Assembly (NCBI GenBank): GCA_964551315.1
Contig: CAZKCM010000008.1
Span: forward strand, 30,185-94,184
Length of the DNA: 64,000 nucleotides
Direction: 5' to 3'
Source: Virgifigura sp964551315
GTDB lineage: Bacteria > Pseudomonadota > Alphaproteobacteria > Dongiales > Dongiaceae
How positions within the stretch are numbered: position 1 is the stretch's first letter; every line of letters starts with the position of its first letter. The notes below the pieces were generated by a model. It ran no database searches. It saw only the letters and a program-made list of their open reading frames with translations, and was not told where the DNA came from. The translations under genes were made by a program, and so were the position numbers. Positions 1 to 9,174 of the stretch are shown here, in pieces.

Positions 1-412
1 GGTAGACGCCAAAGAGATTCTCCTCGAAGCGGTTCTCCTCGATGCGGGCGCGCAGACCGGCCCGACTTACGAAGACGCCGGAGTCCATCGCGGGCAGATC
101 GATCCCCGAACCGCGTATGACGAGTCCGCGGATCACGACGTCCGGCGCTTCGACGCGAAGCACGCTGCCGGTTCCGTCGGCCTCTACGATCGCGTCGCCG
201 CCACCCACGAGGGTCAGCGGCTTGTCGATCACCGCCGGCCCGGCGTGAACTCCGGCGTCCAGCCGCAGCACGTCGCCGGGTGCGGCCCTGCCGATGGCGG
301 CTTGCAGCGATCCGCCGGCCGGAACGGCCAGCTCCGCCGCGCCGGCGGCGCCGGCGGCCATGAAGGCCGCCAGCGCCAGGCCCGTCGCAAGGGCCCGTCC
401 ACGCCCAGCCAT
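1..412 (-). CDS. nosD: NosD, periplasmic copper-cluster assembly protein (partial)
   Basis: This is the N-terminal part of NosD, the periplasmic beta-helix protein needed with NosF and NosY to build the Cu-Z centre of nitrous-oxide reductase. The visible translation starts with a short basic segment and a hydrophobic signal peptide ending near AGAAE. It continues into the pattern GDVLRLDAGVHAGP, then IDKPLTLVGGG and VVIRGLVIRGSG, typical of carbohydrate-binding/sugar-hydrolase beta-helix repeats. The gene is cut by the window edge, so the C-terminal repeats are unseen. Two starts are possible. ATG at 412 gives the more compact signal peptide. ATG at 442 has a weak purine-rich stretch upstream and adds ten residues. 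It lies just downstream of nosZ and is presumably cotranscribed with it. Confidence 0.85.
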   Translation of the reverse strand, partial: MAGRGRALATGLALAAFMAAGAAGAAELAVPAGGSLQAAIGRAAPGDVLRLDAGVHAGPAVIDKPLTLVGGGDAIVEADGTGSVLRVEAPDVVIRGLVIRGSGIDLPAMDSGVFVSRAGLRARIEENRFEENLFGVY

Positions 413-455
413 TACGGCAATCGCTGGAAAGGACACCGACATCGGCGGCCCCGCC

Positions 456-2384
456 TCAGACCGACCGCGGCTCGACAAGCATCCGGCCGCGCATTTCCAT
501 GTGCATCGCGTGGCAGAACCACTGGCAGTAATACCAGTGCACGCCGGGCCGGTCGGCGATGAAGGTGACCGAAGCGGTCGCTTGCGGCGCCACCTCCATG
601 GCGATGCCGTAGTTCACCAGCGTGAAGCCGTGGGTCAGGTCCTCCACGTCGTCCATGTTGGTGACGTAGATCGTGACCTCGTCGCCCTGCTTCACCGTGA
701 ATTTGTCGAGGCTGAAGGTCGGCGCCACCGAGTGCATGTAGACGCGCACCTTGTTGCCGTCGCGAATGACATCGGCCCCCCAGTCGAGATCGACGCCGTC
801 GGTCTCGGCCTGGCGCCGGGCATCCTCCCACATGGGATCGTTCCGATCCCAGATGCTGACCGGGTTCACCTTCGAGCGATGCACGATGATCGCGTCGTGC
901 GGTTCGGCGAAGCTCGGCCCGTCGTGCACGATCTTCATCTCGTCTCCGGAGATATCGATCAGCTGATCGTTCTCCGGCTTCAGCGGCCCGACGTTGAGGA
1001 ACCGGTCCTTGGAGAACTTGTTGAGCGACAGGAGCCAGCGCCCGTCCGCCTCCTTGGTCTGCCCCATGGAGGTGTGGTTATGACCGGGCTGGTAGTGGAC
1101 GTCGAGCTTCTGGATGATCGGATCGACGTTTTCGCCATTGAATGCGCGGATGGCCTTCTCGATCGACCACTTGCAGATCTGGCTGTCGATGAAGAGCGTC
1201 GTGTAGGCGTTGCCCCGGCCGTCGAAGGCGGTGTGGAGCGGGCCAAGGCCAAGCTCGGGCTCGGCGACGACGATCTCGCGCGGCTCGATCTTGTCGTCGA
1301 AGAGGTCGTCGAGCCTGCGAACATCGAAAACGGTGACCGTCGGCGAGAGCTTGCCATTCACGACCACGTGGATGCCGTCCGGCGCCGTGTTGATGCCGTG
1401 CGGGCTGTTCGGGATCGGGACATAGCGTGTATAGGGCGACCCCTTGCGACCGTCGATCACCGGCACGCCGTTGATTTCCTCGAAATCGCCCTTCGCCACG
1501 GCCTCTTCGATGCGCTTGAGATTGAAGATGACGATCCAGTCCTGCTCACTGGAAGACATGTCGGCGAGAGTCATGCCCTTTTCGGAGTTATAGCAGGTGG
1601 AAAAACAGTACTTCCCCTGGTAGTCGGCATCGACATTGTCGAGATTGCCGTCGACGCGGACCTGCCAGGCGATGCGCATCGTGTCGCCGTCGATCGCCGT
1701 AAAGATCGCCGTGTACTTCTCCGGCTCGTCGAGGATTTGGCCGTCATTCGGCACCGGGACCTCGAATTCGCCGTTGCAGAACACGTAGCCGGTGCGCGGA
1801 TATTTCTGCAGCCGCAGACCATGGACGGTGTTCTGGTTCGGCAGCTCGATGACCTTGTCGCACTTCATCACGTCGAGGCGGATTCGAGCGACCCTGGTAT
1901 TCGCCTTGTCGTTGACGAACAGGTATCGGCCGTCATAGGTGCCGTCGGTGAACGAAATGTGCGGGTGATGGAGATCGCCGTTGAGCCAGACGCCGCCTCG
2001 GCTCTGGAGAAACGCCTTCGTTTCCGGCAGCATGTTCTCGGTCAGGATCTTTCGGCTCTCGTTGGTGAGGCCCCAGCCCGTCGCGCTGCAGCGGTTGAAC
2101 ACGGGGATGCGCATGAGCTCGCGCATCGACGGACAGCCGACGACGCGCACCTCGCCCGTCTGACCGCTCGAGAAGAAGACGTAATACTCGTCGAGTTCGC
2201 CGGGGGCGACATGCGTCTTGTTCGGCGTCGCCGCCAGACCGGCGCTTGGCTGAAGGAAGGCTCCGCCCGCAAGTCCCGCCGCGCCGGAGGCGCCGGCCAC
2301 GCCCGCAAGCGTGACGAGCTTCGCAGTTCCGCCGAGAAGCTCCCGGCGATTCAGGCCTTTGCCCTTTGACTTGGTTTCTGACAT
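456..2384 (-). CDS. nosZ: Nitrous-oxide reductase NosZ
   Basis: NosZ is the periplasmic multicopper enzyme that reduces N2O to N2, the last step of denitrification. The 642-residue product begins with a twin-arginine signal (NRRELLGG followed by a hydrophobic stretch), marking it as a Tat-exported clade I enzyme. A seven-bladed propeller region carries the Cu-Z histidine motifs DLHHPH, SPHGI, GHNHTSMGQT and EPHDA. The C-terminal cupredoxin domain ends with the Cu-A motif C620-QWF-C624-HAM-H628-ME-M631. All key copper ligands I could check are present, so the enzyme should be active. ATG at 2384 is preferred over the upstream ATG at 2405 because a strong AGGAAAGGAGC ribosome site precedes it. 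It follows nosR by 17 bp and is very likely in the same operon. Confidence 0.97.
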   Translation of the reverse strand: MSETKSKGKGLNRRELLGGTAKLVTLAGVAGASGAAGLAGGAFLQPSAGLAATPNKTHVAPGELDEYYVFFSSGQTGEVRVVGCPSMRELMRIPVFNRCSATGWGLTNESRKILTENMLPETKAFLQSRGGVWLNGDLHHPHISFTDGTYDGRYLFVNDKANTRVARIRLDVMKCDKVIELPNQNTVHGLRLQKYPRTGYVFCNGEFEVPVPNDGQILDEPEKYTAIFTAIDGDTMRIAWQVRVDGNLDNVDADYQGKYCFSTCYNSEKGMTLADMSSSEQDWIVIFNLKRIEEAVAKGDFEEINGVPVIDGRKGSPYTRYVPIPNSPHGINTAPDGIHVVVNGKLSPTVTVFDVRRLDDLFDDKIEPREIVVAEPELGLGPLHTAFDGRGNAYTTLFIDSQICKWSIEKAIRAFNGENVDPIIQKLDVHYQPGHNHTSMGQTKEADGRWLLSLNKFSKDRFLNVGPLKPENDQLIDISGDEMKIVHDGPSFAEPHDAIIVHRSKVNPVSIWDRNDPMWEDARRQAETDGVDLDWGADVIRDGNKVRVYMHSVAPTFSLDKFTVKQGDEVTIYVTNMDDVEDLTHGFTLVNYGIAMEVAPQATASVTFIADRPGVHWYYCQWFCHAMHMEMRGRMLVEPRSV

Positions 2385-2401
2385 GGGTGCTCCTTTCCTG
2401 G

Positions 2402-4729
2402 TCATCTATCTGGCGCCGCCGGGGCGCTCTCCGCGGGCCGACGAGCGCCGTTTCGGGTGACCCGCGCCTCGTCCGTGCCGGGCCCGACCGGCTTCATGCT
2501 GGGTGACGACAGGGCCGCGCGCTTCTCCCGCTTGATGCGGCGCTGGATCATCACTGGGCATTTCTGATCGTGGTAGTAGAGCAGCTGGCAGTGCAGGCAC
2601 GAGATGCACTCGTTGGGATTGATGTGCCCTTCCGGGTGGATCGCCTGAACCGGACATTCGTTGTGGCAGCGCATGCACGGGTTGCCGCATTCCTTGTAGC
2701 GTTTGAGCCAATCGAACATCCGGAGGCGGCCGGGAATGGCGAGCGCCGCGCCGAGCGGACAGAGGTACCGGCAGAAGAATCGCTCGATGAAGAGCCCGGC
2801 CCCCAGAAGGGCGAGCGCAAAGGCGACGAACCACCATTCGCGCATGAAGCGCAGGATGATCGCCGTCTTGAACGGTTCGACCTCGGCGAGCCTCTCGGCC
2901 AGCGCCAGCGATCCCAGCGACACGCCGAAGAGGACGAGGAAGAGGATATACTTGATCGGCCACAGCCGCTCGTGGAGGCCCCAGGGGACCTTGACCTGCG
3001 GCACCCCAAACCGCTTCGCCACCCGGTTGGCGAGTTCCTGCAACGCACCGAAGGGACAAAGCCAGCCGCAGAACGGGCCGCGCCCCCAGAACAGCAGCGC
3101 CGCCGCCACCGCGAACCAGAGGATGAAGATCAGCGGATCCATCAGGAAGCTGGACCACTGGAACTCGGTCCTGAGGGCGTTCGCGAAGGCCAGCACGTTG
3201 ACGACCGAGAGCTGCGCCTGCGCGACCCAACCGAGCCAGAACAGCGTCACCGCCAGAAAGGCAAGACGCAGGCGATCGAACAGGACGGGCCGCTTCACCA
3301 GAAAGTCTTGGAAGAAGAAGATGAACGTCAGCCCCAGGATCATGGCGAGCAGGATGCCGATGGAGATCACCTTGCTCCGCCAGATCCGCTCCCAGAGCGG
3401 CGGTTCGGCCGACTCTTCGGGCAGAGGCCCGACGCCCGTGGCACCATCGTCCGCGGCCGCCCCGACTTGCTGGCGCTCCGCCGGTGCGGGCGTGGTGGCG
3501 GCCGGCGGCGGACTCTCGACGCGGAGATAGCGGTCGGGCAGGGTGTAAGCGAGGTCGAAGGTGATGAAGGCCTTATCGAGCGCGCCGATCGCCCGCTGCA
3601 CGAGGAGCTGCAGGCGCCAGGGCTCGGCCGGGTTGAATTCGGTCTGGCCCGGGATGATGAAGATCCCGATTTCCTTGAACTCCGGCGCGCCTTCAGCGGC
3701 CAGAGCGGCGACCCGCCGATGCAGCCGGTCCCGGAAGCGGATCGTCTCCAGCTCCTGGACCACCTGGATGCGGTCGAAGATCCCGCCCCGGACATAGCTT
3801 GAGCCTTTGAAGGAGTAAATGCCCGTCCCGGCCACCAGGATCGCGTGCTGATGCGGCTTCAGGCGCGACGCCAGCGCGTCATACTCCGCCTCGCCCAGAA
3901 GGCTCCGGCCGATCGCCGGCTGACTCACCAGCGCAACGTAGAGGTCGATGAAAGTCTTCTCCGGGTCACCGGGTTCAGGTCGCCTTGCCGCCTCGGGGTT
4001 CCCGGACGCGGCAAAGGCCTCGTTCACGTCCCCGATCGACAGGTGCAGGCGACGCACCGACCCCTCGCCCAGCAGCGTCTGCCAGTCCGTAATCTCGCCG
4101 GCCTGAGGATCGACGCGACGCACGGGCTGCGGCGCGGCCGGACCTTCCGCCGCGGCGCCGCCGAGGCCCAACGTCCGTGCCACGCGCGCCGCCGATCGGG
4201 TCAGGCTCTCGCCGATGACCAACACGGTGACCGTCGCGCCGCTTACGATGTCCACCTCCGGCGCGGTCTTCCCCGAGATCGCGGCCTTCAACGGGTTGAA
4301 GCCCACATAGCCGGCGATGAAATCGACGACTTTCCGCTCGGGGATCCCGATCAGGACGATGGGCTCGTGATGATCCACGAGCTTGGCGCCGATGATGGTG
4401 CCCTCGAGATCGAGGCCGACGACGACATGAATCGGCTTTCCGGAGTAGCCGACCGTGTTAACGAAATCGGAGGTGAGATAGGCGTAGCCGCCGAGCGTGT
4501 CGCCCTTGTAAACCGGCGCGATCGGTGGTTCGCCCTGGGGGGGGCCGAACCTGTCGGCGCCGGGCACGATGTCCGACGGGTTCAGCTTGGCCAGGAACTG
4601 CGGCAGCCGCGAGGTCGCCGCGGCGCCGTCGGCGGCAATCCCGACGGCAAGCGAGAGCGCGACGAGCAACGCCCCGAACAGGCGGCCCAAGCCACCCCCC
4701 GTCCTGGTGGGACGGATGCCGCGGTGCAT
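2402..4729 (-). CDS. nosR: NosR, membrane flavo-iron-sulfur regulator/electron donor of N2O reductase
   Basis: NosR is a polytopic membrane protein that carries covalent FMN in the periplasm and iron-sulfur clusters in the cytoplasm. It is needed for nosZ expression and for electron transfer to NosZ. The 775-residue product has an N-terminal signal or anchor and an FMN-binding domain with the flavinylation motif DIVSGATV at 160-167. After several membrane segments come two CxxxCP motifs (FCGWLCPFGA, FCRYLCPLGA). The C-terminal ferredoxin-like region is rich in cysteines (CGNPCMRCHNECP, then CISCLHC). Length matches the family. The reading frame stays open to 5113, but ATG at 4729 starts the recognisable protein. 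An FNR-type box lies about 94 bp upstream (centre 4823.5), consistent with anaerobic or NO control. Confidence 0.95.
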   Translation of the reverse strand: MHRGIRPTRTGGGLGRLFGALLVALSLAVGIAADGAAATSRLPQFLAKLNPSDIVPGADRFGPPQGEPPIAPVYKGDTLGGYAYLTSDFVNTVGYSGKPIHVVVGLDLEGTIIGAKLVDHHEPIVLIGIPERKVVDFIAGYVGFNPLKAAISGKTAPEVDIVSGATVTVLVIGESLTRSAARVARTLGLGGAAAEGPAAPQPVRRVDPQAGEITDWQTLLGEGSVRRLHLSIGDVNEAFAASGNPEAARRPEPGDPEKTFIDLYVALVSQPAIGRSLLGEAEYDALASRLKPHQHAILVAGTGIYSFKGSSYVRGGIFDRIQVVQELETIRFRDRLHRRVAALAAEGAPEFKEIGIFIIPGQTEFNPAEPWRLQLLVQRAIGALDKAFITFDLAYTLPDRYLRVESPPPAATTPAPAERQQVGAAADDGATGVGPLPEESAEPPLWERIWRSKVISIGILLAMILGLTFIFFFQDFLVKRPVLFDRLRLAFLAVTLFWLGWVAQAQLSVVNVLAFANALRTEFQWSSFLMDPLIFILWFAVAAALLFWGRGPFCGWLCPFGALQELANRVAKRFGVPQVKVPWGLHERLWPIKYILFLVLFGVSLGSLALAERLAEVEPFKTAIILRFMREWWFVAFALALLGAGLFIERFFCRYLCPLGAALAIPGRLRMFDWLKRYKECGNPCMRCHNECPVQAIHPEGHINPNECISCLHCQLLYYHDQKCPVMIQRRIKREKRAALSSPSMKPVGPGTDEARVTRNGARRPAESAPAAPDR

Positions 4730-4816
4730 CGACGAAAGCGATTTCTGGGTGTCTGCTTGCACGTCACCTGTCCCGATGTCCGCGGCCGAACATGAGCTTT
4801 CGATGCATTCGTTTCC

Positions 4817-4830
4817 TTGAGCTGGATCAA
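4817..4830. promoter_or_regulatory. FNR/Anr-type box between nosR and ferritin-like gene
   Basis: TTGAGCTGGATCAA matches the FNR half-sites TTGAT-N4-ATCAA with one mismatch. It sits 94 bp (centre) upstream of nosR and 80 bp upstream of the divergent ferritin-like gene, so one site may serve both promoters. A CRP/FNR-family regulator (FNR, Anr, Dnr or NnrR type) is expected from known nos regulation; which one cannot be told here. Confidence 0.75.
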
Positions 4831-4903
4831 TTCGTGCCGCGTCGACTTGACGCATCCTGATGCCGCAGCCGGATCCCGACGGAATGGATGGGCGCCGAAC
4901 GCC

Positions 4904-5824
4904 ATGCCGACCCGCTTGTTTGTCCGTGAACCGAAGGCAGAGGTCACCAGCCTCGCCGATCTCGTCGGCATTGCGAATGCCCTCGAGACGGAAGCGGTGC
5001 GTCGCTACACGATGCTCGCCGAGGCGATGGACCGACGCGGAGAAACCGCCGCGGCGGCAACGTTCCGGGATCTCCTGGCCGAGGAAGAAGGCCATGTGAG
5101 TGCGGTCGGGCACTGGGCCGCGAGCCTTGGCGAGGACGTGCCTCCGTCCGGCGACTTCGTCTGGCGCCTGCCCCCGGAGCTCGGGGAGTCATGGGACGAG
5201 GTCGCCGGCAGTGCGCTGCTCACGCCCTATCGGGCGCTGTCCATCGCCGTTGTGAACGAGCAGCGGGCCTTCGCCTTCTACGCCTACATCGCGGCGAATG
5301 CCACAGACCCCGAGATCGCACGGGAGGCGGAGCACCTCGCCCGCGAAGAACTCGCGCATGCCGCCCTCCTGAGACGTAAGCGGCGGCTGGCCTACCGCCA
5401 GGAGCGGCCGGACCGGCCCGCGACCGCTCCGCCGGCGGTTGAGACACCGGAGGACTTCCACATGCTGGTGCGCCGGCTCGAAGGGGAAGCCGCAACGGTC
5501 CACGCCGGCCTCGCCGCCCGGTTCGAGGCGGCCGGCGATCCTGCCGCCGCCCGCCTGCTGACCGAATTCGCGCGGCGGGAGAGCCGCGCGGCCGGTCTCG
5601 ACCCCTCACGGTCGGAAGGGCCGCAAGACAAGGTCGCGGCGGGGTCCCCGCCGTCCCTTTATCGGGCGATCGAGCCGCTCGAGCGCATGGCCGAGATCTA
5701 TGAGCATCTCGCCGAGCAGGCGCCCTCGGAAGCAGTCCTCGGCGCGGCCCAGGAAGCACTCACCGACGTCGTCGCCCGCCTTTCCGCCATCGCCGCCCTT
5801 ACCGAGCGGCTTGAAGGGTCATAA
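4904..5824 (+). CDS. Ferritin-like/rubrerythrin-type di-iron protein
   Basis: The 306-residue soluble protein has the four-helix ferritin-like pattern in its first half. The carboxylate/histidine motifs are ALETEAVRRY, LLAEEEGH, VNEQRAFAFY and LAREELAH, which fit the four ligand helices of a di-iron site. The second half is alpha-helical and alanine-rich, without a clear motif. Homologues are rubrerythrin-type proteins used in peroxide or oxygen stress or iron handling; the exact activity is unknown. ATG at 4904 starts the conserved part, although the frame is open from 4817. It is divergent from nosR and shares the FNR-type box, so it may be induced with N2O reduction, plausibly to protect or supply metal centres during oxygen shifts. 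That role is inference. Confidence 0.75.
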   Translation: MPTRLFVREPKAEVTSLADLVGIANALETEAVRRYTMLAEAMDRRGETAAAATFRDLLAEEEGHVSAVGHWAASLGEDVPPSGDFVWRLPPELGESWDEVAGSALLTPYRALSIAVVNEQRAFAFYAYIAANATDPEIAREAEHLAREELAHAALLRRKRRLAYRQERPDRPATAPPAVETPEDFHMLVRRLEGEAATVHAGLAARFEAAGDPAAARLLTEFARRESRAAGLDPSRSEGPQDKVAAGSPPSLYRAIEPLERMAEIYEHLAEQAPSEAVLGAAQEALTDVVARLSAIAALTERLEGS

Positions 5825-5912
5825 CGGCGGGAAGCGGGTGTCTCGGATCACCGCGCGATCGGGCCGGCCGCGCGCGGAGACCGTCGGAAACCGATGATGT
5901 GCCCGACGGCGG

Positions 5913-7265
5913 TCACTCCGGCGTGGCCGCCAATCGGCGATCGACCTCCTCCGTCAGCCGGACCAGCGCGGGCGCCACTTCGACGGAATAGGGGAAAGCC
6001 GGCTCCAGTTCCCGAAGCGGATCTGGCAGCCGCGACAGTTGCTCGGCCGCCCGCTCGCGGATCTCGGCGAGCGTCGGCGGCGCAACCACGCGCCGCCCGC
6101 CGCGCATCACCGGCTCGATCAGCGCCACCCCCTCCTGCGGATCGCCCTCCAGGGTCAGGACGTCCCCGGCCATCCGTCCGTTGACGAAGCGACGCCACAC
6201 CTGCTTGCAGCCCGGCCAGGTGGCCTTGCCGGCAGAGCGCTTGCGGCGCGGGAGACCGGCATATTCCTGCAGCTTGTAGGCACAGTCGAGCGCCGGGACA
6301 TCCGACGAGGTGACCAGGCTTGTGCCGATGCCGAAGCCGTCGATCGGCGCCCCCGCCCGCCGGAACTCCATCAGCTTCTCTTCGTCCAAGCCGCCGCTCG
6401 CGAAGATCCGAACCTCGGCAAGGCCGCCATCGTCCAGGATTCGCCGCACACGGCGCGACAGGTCGACGAGATCGCCGCTGTCCAGCCGGACGGCGTCGAT
6501 CCGGATCCCATCCGCCTTCAGCCTTGGGGCGAGCGCGACGACCTTCCGCGCGGCCGCCTCCGTGTCGTAGGTGTCGATCAGGAGGGTGAGGTTCTTCGGC
6601 CGGGCGCGCGCGAACCGCTCGAAGGCGGTGACCTCGCTGTCGTGGACCTGAATGAAGGAATGCGCCATGGTCCCGTAGACAGGGATGCCGAACAGGCGCT
6701 GCGCGAGGACCGTGGCCGTGCCGCCGAAGCCGGCGATGTAACTGGCGCGGGCGGCGAGGAGACCGGCATCTGCCCCATGGGCACGCCGGAGTCCAAAATC
6801 GACGAGGAGCTTTCCCGGCGCGGCCAGCACCATGCGGGCAGCCTTGCTGGCGACGAGGGTCTGGAAGTGCAGCAGGTTGATGAGCCGTGTCTCGATCAGT
6901 TGTGCCACCGGCAGAGGCGCGGTCACCCGGAGCACCGGCTCGTCGGCGAAGAACACCGTGCCCTCGGGCATGGCCTCCACGTCGCCGGTGAACCGGAGAT
7001 CCGCCAGATAATCGCAGAGCCGTCGCGAGAACCCGCCGGAGGCCCGAAGCCAGTCTATATCGTCCTTCGAGAAGCGCAGGTTCTCCAGAAAATCGAGGGC
7101 CTGCTCCAGCCCGGCCGCGACCAGAAAGCCGCGGCGGGGCGGCAGTTTCCGAAAGAAGAGCTCGAAGACCGCCGTCTCGTCGGCGCCCTCGTCGAGATAG
7201 GCGTCGATCATGCTGAGCTGGTAGAGATCGGTCAGCAGCAGGCTCGTTCCGCAGTCCACGGCCAT
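5913..7265 (-). CDS. pncB: Nicotinate phosphoribosyltransferase
   Basis: This enzyme makes nicotinate mononucleotide from nicotinate and PRPP, the entry step of NAD salvage (Preiss-Handler route). The 450-residue protein matches the family along its length. It has TDLYQLSM near the N-terminus, the DFGLRRAHGADAG segment, GTMAHSFIQ, an LIDTYD strand, an RLDSGDL motif and a FGIGTSLVTS phosphate-binding loop near residue 310. It is convergent with the ferritin-like gene and lies upstream-adjacent to a universal stress gene on the same strand (154 bp gap, so possibly its own promoter). PRPP synthetase is encoded 3 kb away, which makes NAD supply a theme of this block. I see no FNR box directly upstream. 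Confidence 0.9.
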   Translation of the reverse strand: MAVDCGTSLLLTDLYQLSMIDAYLDEGADETAVFELFFRKLPPRRGFLVAAGLEQALDFLENLRFSKDDIDWLRASGGFSRRLCDYLADLRFTGDVEAMPEGTVFFADEPVLRVTAPLPVAQLIETRLINLLHFQTLVASKAARMVLAAPGKLLVDFGLRRAHGADAGLLAARASYIAGFGGTATVLAQRLFGIPVYGTMAHSFIQVHDSEVTAFERFARARPKNLTLLIDTYDTEAAARKVVALAPRLKADGIRIDAVRLDSGDLVDLSRRVRRILDDGGLAEVRIFASGGLDEEKLMEFRRAGAPIDGFGIGTSLVTSSDVPALDCAYKLQEYAGLPRRKRSAGKATWPGCKQVWRRFVNGRMAGDVLTLEGDPQEGVALIEPVMRGGRRVVAPPTLAEIRERAAEQLSRLPDPLRELEPAFPYSVEVAPALVRLTEEVDRRLAATPE

Positions 7266-7418
7266 TCCGCTCCTCGCCTCTCAGCCGGAAGCCCGGGTCC
7301 GGCCCGGTCCGGTCGGCAACATGCTCGGTCGGGTCGCTTCCGATCAACGGCGTCCTGCCCCCAACCGTTCCACGCCCCGTCCGCAGTCACGCGACGGAGC
7401 ACCGCGGCCCGCTGAAAC

Positions 7419-8333
7419 TCACCCCTTCACCGCCGCCCGTGGCTCGCGAACGACGAGAGCATCGCAAGGCAAACCGTCCATGATCCGTTTGGCGACGCTT
7501 CCCAGCAGCACCTCGAAGAGCGCGCTGCGTCCGTGCGTCCCGAGCACGACGAGGTCCACGTCGTTGTCGCGCACGTAGTCGTGCAGGAGCCGGTCCGGGG
7601 CACCGTACTCGATCAGCACCTTCTGCGGGTGCCACCCGCCCGCCGGTTTGTCGACGCTTTCCAGGAACGTCTCGCACTCCCGCGCCGCGGCCCTGCCGTA
7701 CTCCTGCTGGTAGGCGGATGGGTCCCCCGCCAGCCCGGCCAGCGCGGCCAGCGGCGCCTCGTAGGCATGGAACAGCGTGAGGTCCTGCCCCGGAAAGAAC
7801 CGCAGCGCAGCTTCGAGTGCATGGCGGGACGAGTTGGAGAAGTCAGTGGCAACCACGACGTGGTGATAAGGCCTTTGCGCCCGATGCTTGACCACAAGGA
7901 GAGGTTCTCGGGAACGGCGCAGCAGCCGGTCGACGGTCCGGCCGAGCACGAGACGGCCGAACGGCTCGTCCCGGGCAATGCCGGTCACGATCAGGTCGCA
8001 GCTCTCGGCCGCGGCCGTGCGAAGGATCGCTTCGGCCGGGTCGCCTACCTCGATCACGATCGTGGCCTTCTCGGCGACGGCGCCGACATCGGCGAGCAGC
8101 CGCCGCCGCGCTACGCTCAGCGGGTCCGGCGGTTGCCTCCAGGAGGGCAGTCGTTCGGCCTGGTCGGAGGCGCCGGACTCGGGGCTATCGAGCGCGTGCA
8201 TGACCACGAGCCCTGCCCCCCACCTTTCGGCGAGCGACACCGCCCGATCGAGCGCGCGGTCGCACCGCGCGCTCAAGTCGGTGGCCAGGAGAATCTTCCT
8301 CGGGTGCCCTTGCATCCAGCTCGGCGTACTCAT
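7419..8333 (-). CDS. Tandem-domain universal stress protein
   Basis: The 304-residue cytoplasmic protein contains two Usp domains, roughly residues 12-145 and 155-300. The second keeps the ATP-binding loop pattern G-x2-G-x9-G-S (GTHGRSALFEVLLGS). The first has a degenerate version (GIARDEPFGRLVLGR), so probably only one domain binds nucleotide. Start ATG at 8333 follows the purine-rich sequence GGGAGCAG. The frame is open to 8465, but the extra N-terminus looks unlike the family. Tandem Usp proteins are commonly induced by hypoxia and nutrient stress. The gene neighbours the hibernation factor gene on the same strand (244 bp gap). Confidence 0.88.
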   Translation of the reverse strand: MSTPSWMQGHPRKILLATDLSARCDRALDRAVSLAERWGAGLVVMHALDSPESGASDQAERLPSWRQPPDPLSVARRRLLADVGAVAEKATIVIEVGDPAEAILRTAAAESCDLIVTGIARDEPFGRLVLGRTVDRLLRRSREPLLVVKHRAQRPYHHVVVATDFSNSSRHALEAALRFFPGQDLTLFHAYEAPLAALAGLAGDPSAYQQEYGRAAARECETFLESVDKPAGGWHPQKVLIEYGAPDRLLHDYVRDNDVDLVVLGTHGRSALFEVLLGSVAKRIMDGLPCDALVVREPRAAVKG

Positions 8334-8577
8334 CTGCTCCCGCTCCGGATTTCTCGTTGATTCCTGCTGCCGGGCGTCGTCAAAGGAGGCAGCCCTTCGG
8401 GCAAACGGCCAATCGTATGACCGAGGCCGCGCCGGGCATCGATTCGCACCGCCGGCCTCGATCACCGCTACCGCCGCTCCTTCAGGACTCTATCATAACG
8501 GTCATGCTGCGGTTCCCTCGCGCAGGGCTCCGAATCGCGCGGGAACCGCGAGACGGTGGAGAGATCCCGTTAGATCC

Positions 8578-8937
8578 TTAGCTGGGCAGGGATGCCGCAG
8601 GCGTCTTGACCGGCTCGCGGAGGCGATCCGCGTAGTCCTGGAGACGGCGTTCTGCCGCATCGAAGGCATCACGGATCGCGACGTACACGTCCTCGTGGGC
8701 CGGATCCTGCGGTCCGGCCGCCGTTACCGCCAACTCCTCTCCCGGCACGGTCAGGTTGATCCGGATCTGGTAGAGCTTGCCCTTGCGCTTACTTCGGTGC
8801 GGTGCCTCGACCACCACGCGGCAGCTGATGATCCTGTCGAAGAAACGCTCCAGCTTGCTCGCCCGTTCGCGCACGGCCGCCTCGATGGCCGGCGACGGCC
8901 CAATGTTGCGGAAGGTAATCTGGACAGGAATCTGCAT
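8578..8937 (-). CDS. hpf: Ribosome hibernation factor, HPF/RaiA family
   Basis: This 119-residue protein has the HPF/RaiA (S30AE) fold: MQIPVQITFRNIGPSPAIEAAVRERASKLER is not quoted further, but the beta-strand, helix and basic HRSKRKGK segments are all visible, followed by a YVAIRDAFDAAERRLQDYADR helix. Family members bind the 30S decoding site and shut down ribosomes during stasis. It is the short form, without the dimerisation domain of long HPF. A perfect FNR-type box lies about 97 bp upstream, so oxygen limitation probably induces it. It is divergent from the APH-like kinase gene. Confidence 0.88.
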   Translation of the reverse strand: MQIPVQITFRNIGPSPAIEAAVRERASKLERFFDRIISCRVVVEAPHRSKRKGKLYQIRINLTVPGEELAVTAAGPQDPAHEDVYVAIRDAFDAAERRLQDYADRLREPVKTPAASLPS

Positions 8938-9027
8938 ATCGGCACCATTCTCAAGAAGAGCATTTCATCTGGCGACGACCACAATCGCCGACAAACACAG
9001 CTTACGGCTTGCGCGCCGGGCCCGCCC

Positions 9028-9041
9028 TTGATCCAGATCAA
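9028..9041. promoter_or_regulatory. Perfect FNR/Anr-type box upstream of hpf
   Basis: TTGATCCAGATCAA is an exact match to TTGAT-N4-ATCAA. Its centre is about 97 bp from the hpf start (minus strand) and about 140 bp from the kinase-like gene start (plus strand). The spacing to hpf resembles that of the other boxes in this window. Confidence 0.82.
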
Positions 9042-9174
9042 CGGCCCGACCGCAAGGAGGAACGACGTTATATCGGAAGGAGTCCGATATGTTTGTCGTC
9101 CGGCTCCGTCGAAGCATATCGGCATCTGCGCTTCCCCGCTGCCGCCGCCGATGCCCGTCCCGATCCAGTAGGAC

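Noticed and set aside
294..2369. A 691-codon plus-strand open frame opposite nosZ
   Set aside because: It is the antisense shadow of nosZ, and its translation is a histidine/arginine/aspartate-rich sequence without a domain.
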